From: Bacillota bacterium
GTDB lineage: Bacteria > Bacillota > Clostridia > Lachnospirales > Lachnospiraceae
Assembly: GCA_023439505.1 (NCBI GenBank)
Contig: JAEXNR010000059.1
Location: 1-37,839, forward strand
Reading direction: 5' to 3'
Length of the DNA: 37,839 bases
Shown: piece after piece, positions 33,241 to 37,839 of the stretch
Position numbering within the stretch: the stretch's first letter is position 1
How the letters are laid out: every line of letters starts with the position of its first letter
The notes under the pieces: generated by a model
What the model was told of the DNA's origin: nothing
The model's input: the letters and a program-made list of their open reading frames with translations, nothing else
Database searches by the model: none
Position numbers and translations under genes: made by a program

Positions 33241-34143
33241 TTAATCGAGGTCACTAAGGCGTTTTAACGTTATATTATAATAATTTAGTTCTCGCTCAAA
33301 ACCAATATATTCTCTGTTTAGTTGCCGTGCCGCCACAAGCGAGCTCCCTGATCCACAGAAGGGATCCATGATTAGTTGCCCCTCAATTGTTACCAGTTCT
33401 ATCAATGTCTTTAATAGGTGAATTGGCTTTTGAGCTTCATGTAATCCTTTGTCACCCTTTTCGGCTTTGGTCCGTATAATGTTCGAGCATATTTCTATTC
33501 CTTCATTCAGGTAAGTATATTCTCTTAGTTTACTTTCATTATAGGCACCAAGGCCATTTTTAATCACATTATCTGCCAAGGTTGTTCCTTGTGGGTAAGG
33601 CTTCATAAACCACAATATTGGTTCATATAAGGGTCTAAGATTTCCTACCTTCCACCCCTCCCATTCAAGGCTATGTCCTCTATCTCCTCTTTTATCATAG
33701 ACAGTTGATATTTTTTGTGCCCGGTGTGCCGCAGAGTCTTTTTCCCATGCAAGCATATCTTTAAATATAAAACCAGCATCCTCCATTGCACATATACATC
33801 TATGTGCGTACCGTCTTCCCGCAAAGATAAAGCAACTCGCACCTTCTTTCATTACTCTGTACCATTCAGGTGACCAAGTCATGCACCATGAATAATACTC
33901 CATGGGAATTTTCTTATCCTCTGAACTCCAACCATTTAATGGTTTTCCTCTCTTTTTAAAAATTGCACCTGCTTTAACCTGTGCCGGACTTTGTCCTAAT
34001 AACCCTGAATTTGTATTATTGTGTAAAACATCCCATTCATCAAGAGATATACCATATGGAATATCAGATAGTATCATATGTACAGAATTACATTCAATAT
34101 CCTTAATTAGTTCTCTAGAATCACCTAAATGTACATAGCTCAT
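33241..34143 (-). CDS. Type II DNA methyltransferase, beta-class (HindIII-like system)
   Basis: A 300-residue S-adenosylmethionine-dependent methyltransferase. The catalytic motif IV reads SDIPYG (residues 26-31), and the SAM-binding motif I MDPFCGSGSS comes late (259-268). That order (IV, target recognition, I) defines the beta group of amino-methyltransferases. It should protect the sites cut by the endonuclease encoded six bases upstream; by that link the product would be N6-methyladenine in AAGCTT (inference). The ATG is nine bases after AGGG, and a fuller AAAGGAG lies farther upstream within the endonuclease gene. Confidence 0.9.
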   Translation of the reverse strand: MSYVHLGDSRELIKDIECNSVHMILSDIPYGISLDEWDVLHNNTNSGLLGQSPAQVKAGAIFKKRGKPLNGWSSEDKKIPMEYYSWCMTWSPEWYRVMKEGASCFIFAGRRYAHRCICAMEDAGFIFKDMLAWEKDSAAHRAQKISTVYDKRGDRGHSLEWEGWKVGNLRPLYEPILWFMKPYPQGTTLADNVIKNGLGAYNESKLREYTYLNEGIEICSNIIRTKAEKGDKGLHEAQKPIHLLKTLIELVTIEGQLIMDPFCGSGSSLVAARQLNREYIGFERELNYYNITLKRLSDLD

Positions 34144-34149
34144 TTAATT

Positions 34150-35028
34150 TTACCCTAACTCCTTTGTAAATTTGTTGATTGTATTAATATTTTCTTTATA
34201 CTTGCTGAATTTTATTAGCTCTTGTATTGCTTGTTCTCTTGAATAATTCTTTATGGTTTCAATTTCTATCAGGTAGAATTCACGTTCTCCATTACCTCTG
34301 AAAACCATATTGCTTTTGTATTCCTCTAGACTACGAACGAACTCACATGAATCACATCCAATTTTTTCACATACGCGTTCATTTATAAATGAAAAAAAGT
34401 TGGATTCCCTGTTAATTCGTGGATCTCTTGCAAGCATGACAGAAGAATTCCATATAGATTCTAAATTCAAAGTCGATGTTTCGATTAGACCATTGTTAAG
34501 CATAAACAGCATATGCTCCCATGAGAGTAAGCTGACTCCTTTGTCAATGGCCTGAGCATAAATTTGACTTGACTTCTTTGGATATTGAAAATACGGTGAA
34601 CATAAGAGCGCATAATGAATCTCCGACCCTCTCCAATTGCTTAAATTATCTATTTTGAAATCTTTTTGATTCTTTGCAGTTCTACTCATTCTGAATGCCT
34701 TAGCATCCGCAACCAAAGTGTATCGATGAAATCTACTTTTCGCCGTGATATCCGCACTATTAGCCCTTTCACTGAGCACATGGGATTCTAGCCCCAGTTC
34801 GCTAAAGCATCTTGATAGAACTATATCTGATGCCTTAGAATACAGTTTTTCTTCACTTGAGGAAGCTCGTATAGATTCCGGTATTGTTCCAATGTTTTCC
34901 ACAATATTGATAAAATCATTCTTAGAAAACGAGTTTATTACCCCGATTAATATTTCGGTATTTTTTTTAAATTCTTTTGTCTTGGAATTTTCTCTGATAG
35001 AACCTAATAACTTTTCATATGCTGTCAT
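34150..35028 (-). CDS. HindIII-family type II restriction endonuclease
   Basis: A 292-residue nuclease, close to the 300 of HindIII. It shares long stretches with HindIII as I recall it, such as VADAK with the following SRTAKNQKDFK, and FQYP...SQI...SWEH. The active-site set is kept with the same spacing: Asp93, Asp108 and Lys110 here against Asp108, Asp123 and Lys125 in HindIII. It is thus predicted to be active and to cut A/AGCTT. It is the first gene of the pair, expressed from a clear promoter, with GGAAGG before the ATG. The gene is visibly richer in A+T than the exopolysaccharide genes, which fits horizontal transfer. Confidence 0.92.
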   Translation of the reverse strand: MTAYEKLLGSIRENSKTKEFKKNTEILIGVINSFSKNDFINIVENIGTIPESIRASSSEEKLYSKASDIVLSRCFSELGLESHVLSERANSADITAKSRFHRYTLVADAKAFRMSRTAKNQKDFKIDNLSNWRGSEIHYALLCSPYFQYPKKSSQIYAQAIDKGVSLLSWEHMLFMLNNGLIETSTLNLESIWNSSVMLARDPRINRESNFFSFINERVCEKIGCDSCEFVRSLEEYKSNMVFRGNGEREFYLIEIETIKNYSREQAIQELIKFSKYKENINTINKFTKELG

Positions 35029-35072
35029 AATTTTCCTTCCCTCTTAAATAGCGCATAAAGAAACATATATTT

Positions 35073-35100
35073 ATTATACCTTTTTTTTAAACAATATCAA
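35073..35100 (-). promoter_or_regulatory. Promoter of the restriction-modification pair
   Basis: On the minus strand TTGATA (35100-35095), a 16-base spacer and a perfect TATAAT (35078-35073). The predicted leader to the endonuclease ATG is about 38 bases. Confidence 0.65.
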
Positions 35101-35171
35101 GACATGCTGGACCCATACGGAAGAAAAGCAACGTCCCCAACAACTATGTGGTTATAAAGGAGGTGGTGCTG

Positions 35172-35270
35172 ATGATTACATATAAAGCAATATCATTGAT
35201 GCTGCTCTTTGGGAATTTTATCCTCGCGCTTATCTCCTATTTAGATAGGAATAAAAAACACAAAAAATAA
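35172..35270 (+). CDS. Small hydrophobic type I toxin (holin-like toxin family)
   Basis: A 32-residue peptide with one membrane helix (about residues 6-23) and a basic tail (DRNKKHKK). The pattern MITYKAISLMLLFGNFILALIS matches the 'putative holin-like toxin' peptides of Firmicutes, relatives of TxpA and Fst that insert in the membrane. A perfect AAAGGAGGT (35156-35164) lies seven bases before the ATG. Right after the coding end is a strong bidirectional terminator, and a convergent promoter beyond it could give an antisense antitoxin RNA. It lies divergent from, and next to, the restriction-modification pair. I see no clear plus-strand promoter for it. Confidence 0.8.
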   Translation: MITYKAISLMLLFGNFILALISYLDRNKKHKK

Positions 35271-35310
35271 CTACCCTCTGTTTCTTGGCTGAATCTAGGG
35301 TAGTTATTTT
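35264..35310. terminator. Bidirectional terminator at the toxin 3' end
   Basis: A perfect 14-base-pair stem joins 35264-35277 and 35297-35310, with a 19-base loop. T-runs end the right arm on the plus strand, and the A-run on the left gives T-runs on the minus strand. It can thus end both the toxin mRNA and a convergent RNA. The toxin stop codon is inside the left arm. Confidence 0.88.
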
Positions 35311-35354
35311 CACCATGTGAGGCTAAGTTGCTCTGTAACTGATTGCCTTTTTCT
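35264..35354 (-). ncRNA. Predicted antisense antitoxin RNA
   Basis: Inferred from a minus-strand promoter (35389-35361) and the bidirectional terminator. The RNA would be about 90 bases, start near 35354 and overlap the 3' end of the toxin transcript by the terminator stem and flanks. This is the layout of TxpA/RatA- and Fst-type systems. No sequence family match is claimed. Confidence 0.5.
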
Positions 35355-35360
35355 AACTAA

Positions 35361-35389
35361 AATATACATCAGCTATTGGCTAAAGTCAA
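35361..35389 (-). promoter_or_regulatory. Promoter convergent to the toxin gene
   Basis: On the minus strand TTGACT (35389-35384), a 17-base spacer and TATATT (35366-35361). Between it and the MutS-like gene end (35390-35549) I see no gene. Confidence 0.6.
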
Positions 35390-35549
35390 TTACCGAAATC
35401 AACCTGAGTTTCACAGGTGATGGTCTAGAGGGATGCAGCTGCTATAATCTGCTTTTTACAACAACATTCTGCACTTCTATTGTACGCCAACCACTGTACC
35501 AACATAAATTAATTCTATCTATCACAGTACATTATTTAAGACATCTCTT

Positions 35550-37259
35550 CTAACTCCATCTGCCAGTATCTATATATGTATTCACTTTCTTAATTGAGTT
35601 TGATATTATATCATCCGAATAACCCAATATCTTCAGAAGATGTATTGCATTCCTCGAATAAGAGCGCCCCTGATATAAACAGTAATCAAAAACTATATCA
35701 TTTTGTGTGATTTTCTCTTGAAAATGATAATTCTCATAATAATTTTCCAGGATATATGATAATTCAATATCATGTGTCGATACTATGCTTAAAACATTTT
35801 TTTGTGCCAGGCTTTCTAATATTTCAGACGCCGCTCCGATCCGTTCAATTGTATTCGTTCCTCGTAACACTTCATCCAGACAGCAGAGAATTGTTAAATT
35901 ATTATCTGATGCGTCTAATATACGCTTTATAGATCTTATTTCCGTCATATAATAACTGCTTGATCTAAAGATATCATCTTTAATATTCATAGAAGAATAT
36001 ATTTTAAATAATGAGCTAGAATATTCACGCGCACACACCACGAAAACTGTCTGTGCTAATATTGCATTTATTCCTACTGTTCTGAGAAACGTTGATTTTC
36101 CGGTAGCATTTGATCCAGTTACTAAAGCAGGGCGTCTTATATCAAATGAATTTACTACCGGCTTTTCTAATAGAGGATTAAATCCATCTATCACTCTAAG
36201 ATGGCCCTTTTCATCAGCTGCTAATTCTGGTCTGCTCATGAATAGCCTACCTTCATATTTTAAATGGTACTGACGCTTAAATATTGCAATAGATATCATT
36301 GAATCAATATATCCCACTATTTGATAGCACCTTTGAATCAGTACCATATTCTCATTTATATAATTCTTAAGGTTAATAAAAGCAATCAAATCCATATGCG
36401 TAATTATTCTTATATAATCAACAGCGACATCAAACTCTGTATGATTACCATTAATCATAGTTCGAATTTTCGCAATATACCTATTATATTTTTTGGTTAA
36501 GTGTATTGAATCATTTAATCTCCGAGTATATTTATCTATATCATCAAAATTTGTTTTTTCATTAAGCCCTTTTACAGAGTTAAGCATACTCCCTAATTGT
36601 ACCATCATAGGAATATAATTTTCAATCTTTGCTTTATCCTGATAATAAGAATAAATATCAAAAAACAAGCTCAATAAGGATAGCGAAATACCAATAATAA
36701 TATTAAACGGTATAATTAGTAACGTAAGAAAAAATATAACCGGATATATAATATGCTTTGATTTTTTATATAATTTCAAGTCTTTAATTATATTTTTATA
36801 TTCTTCGAAATAAAGTCGATTATTCTTACCGATTTTTATTAATTGATATAATTTTCTTTCTCTTAACTCCTTATTATTGTAAAACAAATCACTAATTCTT
36901 TCTCGTTCCTTCAGTGAAGCAATCTTATCAGTGGGGTTTCGAAGCATATTATATAAATATGCCTCTCCCATAAATGACTTAGTATAATTTAACTTTATAA
37001 ATACTCCATCCATTTCCATATCATTCCATGTAATGTCATCAATTTCATATTCATTAGATTTATCGAAATATTTATAATTTTCTTTTAAGTTTTCAATATT
37101 ACCATTATCATTTTCTGGTGCACTTATAGAGTTCCACTCTTCTTGAATTTTTTCATATATATTTTTTTTTATACTTACACTTTTTTTATGCTCACTGAAA
37201 ATAATGATTGATATTATTGCAAATAGGAGAAGCACTGTAATTATTATTGTAGTTGGCAT
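35550..37259 (-). CDS. Membrane-anchored MutS-like ATPase
   Basis: A 569-residue protein. It has an N-terminal helix (about residues 3-21), two central helices (about 169-201), a helical core (clamp-like, about 205-340) and a C-terminal MutS-type ATPase. The ATPase has Walker A GSNATGKS (382-389) with FLRTVG following, then SSYYMTEIRSI, Walker B ILCCLDE (457-463) and STHD. It lacks the mismatch-reading and Smr domains of MutS1 and MutS2. Membrane-linked MutS relatives of this type have no settled function. The A+T-rich gene lies with restriction and toxin genes, so a link to defence is possible but unproven. The start has no adjacent ribosome site; see the hairpin feature just upstream. Confidence 0.82.
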   Translation of the reverse strand: MPTTIIITVLLLFAIISIIIFSEHKKSVSIKKNIYEKIQEEWNSISAPENDNGNIENLKENYKYFDKSNEYEIDDITWNDMEMDGVFIKLNYTKSFMGEAYLYNMLRNPTDKIASLKERERISDLFYNNKELRERKLYQLIKIGKNNRLYFEEYKNIIKDLKLYKKSKHIIYPVIFFLTLLIIPFNIIIGISLSLLSLFFDIYSYYQDKAKIENYIPMMVQLGSMLNSVKGLNEKTNFDDIDKYTRRLNDSIHLTKKYNRYIAKIRTMINGNHTEFDVAVDYIRIITHMDLIAFINLKNYINENMVLIQRCYQIVGYIDSMISIAIFKRQYHLKYEGRLFMSRPELAADEKGHLRVIDGFNPLLEKPVVNSFDIRRPALVTGSNATGKSTFLRTVGINAILAQTVFVVCAREYSSSLFKIYSSMNIKDDIFRSSSYYMTEIRSIKRILDASDNNLTILCCLDEVLRGTNTIERIGAASEILESLAQKNVLSIVSTHDIELSYILENYYENYHFQEKITQNDIVFDYCLYQGRSYSRNAIHLLKILGYSDDIISNSIKKVNTYIDTGRWS

Positions 37260-37268
37260 AATATAAAT

Positions 37269-37297
37269 AATAATCTCTAAAGATTATTTACTCCTTT
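37269..37297 (-). promoter_or_regulatory. Ribosome site set off from the start codon by a hairpin
   Basis: AAAGGAG (complement of 37291-37297) lies 31 bases before the MutS-like ATG, too far to act directly. Between them a perfect 7-base-pair hairpin (37282-37288 with 37269-37275, 6-base loop) would, when folded, leave 11 bases between site and start. No start codon lies closer to the AAAGGAG. Confidence 0.45.
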
Positions 37298-37320
37298 CGT
37301 TTTTGAGGCGTTTAGAGCTA

Positions 37321-37354
37321 TTCCAAAAATCCGGTATTAAAAAAATATAACCGG
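37321..37354 (-). terminator. Possible leader attenuator before the MutS-like gene
   Basis: On the minus strand CCGGT (37354-37350) pairs with ACCGG (37335-37331), and ATTTTT follows. The stem is only five pairs with a 14-base loop, so it is weak. Confidence 0.25.
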
Positions 37355-37442
37355 TGAATCAATTCCTCGCTTTCTGATACCTCTCCCAAATATGAACATT
37401 TTTATCTTCTCCACAAGTTTGTACAATTAAAACTCATTAGTA

Positions 37443-37471
37443 ATTATATCCAATATTTTGAAATAGTTCAA
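37443..37471 (-). promoter_or_regulatory. Sigma-A promoter of the MutS-like gene
   Basis: On the minus strand TTGAAC (37471-37466), a 17-base spacer and a perfect TATAAT (37448-37443). The predicted leader is about 177 bases. Confidence 0.65.
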
Positions 37472-37552
37472 TGACTATTATTTTTTACCATTGCTGAACA
37501 TAACGGTTCTTCCATATATTATTTTTGCTAACAGTATTAGTGGCATATCTAA

Positions 37553-37720
37553 GTTAACAATTCTCCAAGATCCCTGGAAAACCAAAACATAGTTCTACCC
37601 TTTTATGAAAATGAAGTAACCGACATCGATATCATATTCCATGCTAAACGCAAACAAGGTATTCGAAATCTCTGCATTGTATATCTCATGTTAGACGCAG
37701 GTCAGACTAGAGAAAGCCCG
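37553..37720 (+). pseudogene. Remnant of a tyrosine recombinase (integrase)
   Basis: A plus-strand frame without a start codon reads, after a stop at 37550-37552, through SLENQNIVLPFYENEVTDID and then IRNLCIVYLMLDAG. This closely resembles the segment of XerC/D-like integrases leading into Box I (LMLDAGLRRSE), but the catalytic GLR is broken (GQTRES) and homology stops there. The frame stays open toward the window edge, but what follows has no integrase likeness and runs antisense through the tRNA. It suggests an old integration event beside the tRNA gene. Confidence 0.45.
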
Positions 37721-37730
37721 CAAACCCGCA
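37717..37730. repeat. CCCGCA direct repeat beside the integrase remnant
   Basis: CCCGCA occurs at 37717-37722 and 37725-37730, two bases apart. It lies at the point where the integrase homology stops and 68 bases from the tRNA 3' end. Short repeats of this kind can be recombination core sites, but no second copy was noticed in the window. Confidence 0.25.
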
Positions 37731-37744
37731 TAAACAGGGACAAG

Positions 37745-37782
37745 AAAAAAGCACCGACCCCGCAGCTCCTATGTCTGCAAAA
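37745..37782 (-). terminator. Possible terminator of the tRNA transcript
   Basis: On the minus strand TTTTGCAG (37782-37775) can pair with CTGCGGGG (37765-37758), four Watson-Crick and four G-U pairs, and a run of six T follows at 37750-37745. It starts 15 bases after the tRNA 3' end. Confidence 0.4.
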
Positions 37783-37797
37783 CCGATACTTTGTAAG

Positions 37798-37839
37798 TGC
37801 GCCTCCAGGGGCTCGAACCCTGGACACCCTGATTAAGAG
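37798..37839 (-). tRNA. tRNA-Lys(CTT), 3' part, cut by the window edge
   Basis: Read on the minus strand from the edge: anticodon loop CTCTTAA with anticodon CTT (37837-37835), anticodon stem 3' side TCAGG, variable loop GTGTC, T stem CAGGG/CCCTG around TTCGAGC, acceptor 3' strand GAGGCGC and discriminator A (37798). CCA is not encoded (next bases are CTT). All segment lengths fit the standard tRNA plan; the D arm and 5' acceptor strand lie outside the window. Confidence 0.88.

Noticed and set aside
35317..35553. A 78-codon plus-strand open frame after the toxin gene
   Set aside because: Cys- and Ser-rich translation with no recognisable pattern, no ribosome site seen, and it runs opposite the predicted antisense RNA and its promoter.
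1..37839. CRISPR arrays, intact insertion sequences and rRNA
   Set aside because: No regularly spaced repeats, no transposase-like frames and no rRNA sequence were seen on either strand.

Overview
The window reads as chromosomal DNA of a low-GC, Gram-positive anaerobe of the class Clostridia, most likely Lachnospiraceae-like. The reasons are strong AAAGGAGG ribosome sites, sigma-A promoters, a type I 'holin-like' toxin of a Firmicutes family, and a Pel-type exopolysaccharide cluster without the outer-membrane genes pelB and pelC. The species cannot be named from sequence alone.

Left part (1-5.9 kb, minus strand). A five-codon stub of a gene leaves the left edge behind a folded leader. Next is a sugar-uptake and phosphorolysis operon: a lipoprotein sugar-binding protein, two MalF/MalG-type permeases, a GH130 glycoside phosphorylase, and a LacI-family regulator downstream of them. 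A LacI-like operator sits at the probable start of the operon transcript. Substrates would be beta-mannosides or related oligosaccharides (inference from the GH130 family).

Centre (6.3-26.35 kb, plus strand). A 20-kb exopolysaccharide operon appears to run from one clear promoter (6311-6339) to one clear terminator (26299-26345). Its first five genes are a Gram-positive Pel core in the usual order D-E-A-F-G. PelD carries an extra N-terminal epimerase-like domain that has lost its catalytic Tyr/Lys, but it keeps the RxxD c-di-GMP site. Then come a DUF2304 protein, GT4 and GT2 glycosyltransferases, a DUF4874/DUF4832-like protein, a GT2 fused to about ten BspA-type leucine-rich repeats, a second flippase, a large GT-C/polymerase-like membrane protein, a GT8 enzyme and an acyltransferase. 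This suggests a c-di-GMP-controlled Pel-like polymer made alongside, or modified by, a Wzx-type pathway.

Right-centre (26.4-33.1 kb). A DivIVA-like coiled-coil gene converges on the exopolysaccharide operon. Upstream of it lies an FtsX-permease/ATPase/FtsX-permease ABC system on the minus strand. Divergent from that is an aromatic-acid-exporter-like membrane protein containing a nine-unit heptapeptide repeat.

Right end (33.2-37.8 kb). This part is visibly richer in A+T and looks like an accessory island. It holds a HindIII-like type II restriction-modification pair, a tiny hydrophobic toxin with an apparent convergent antisense RNA, a membrane-anchored MutS-like ATPase, a decayed tyrosine-recombinase fragment, and the 3' half of a tRNA-Lys(CTT) running in from the edge. 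tRNA genes are common integration targets, so a remnant genomic island beside this tRNA is a reasonable inference.
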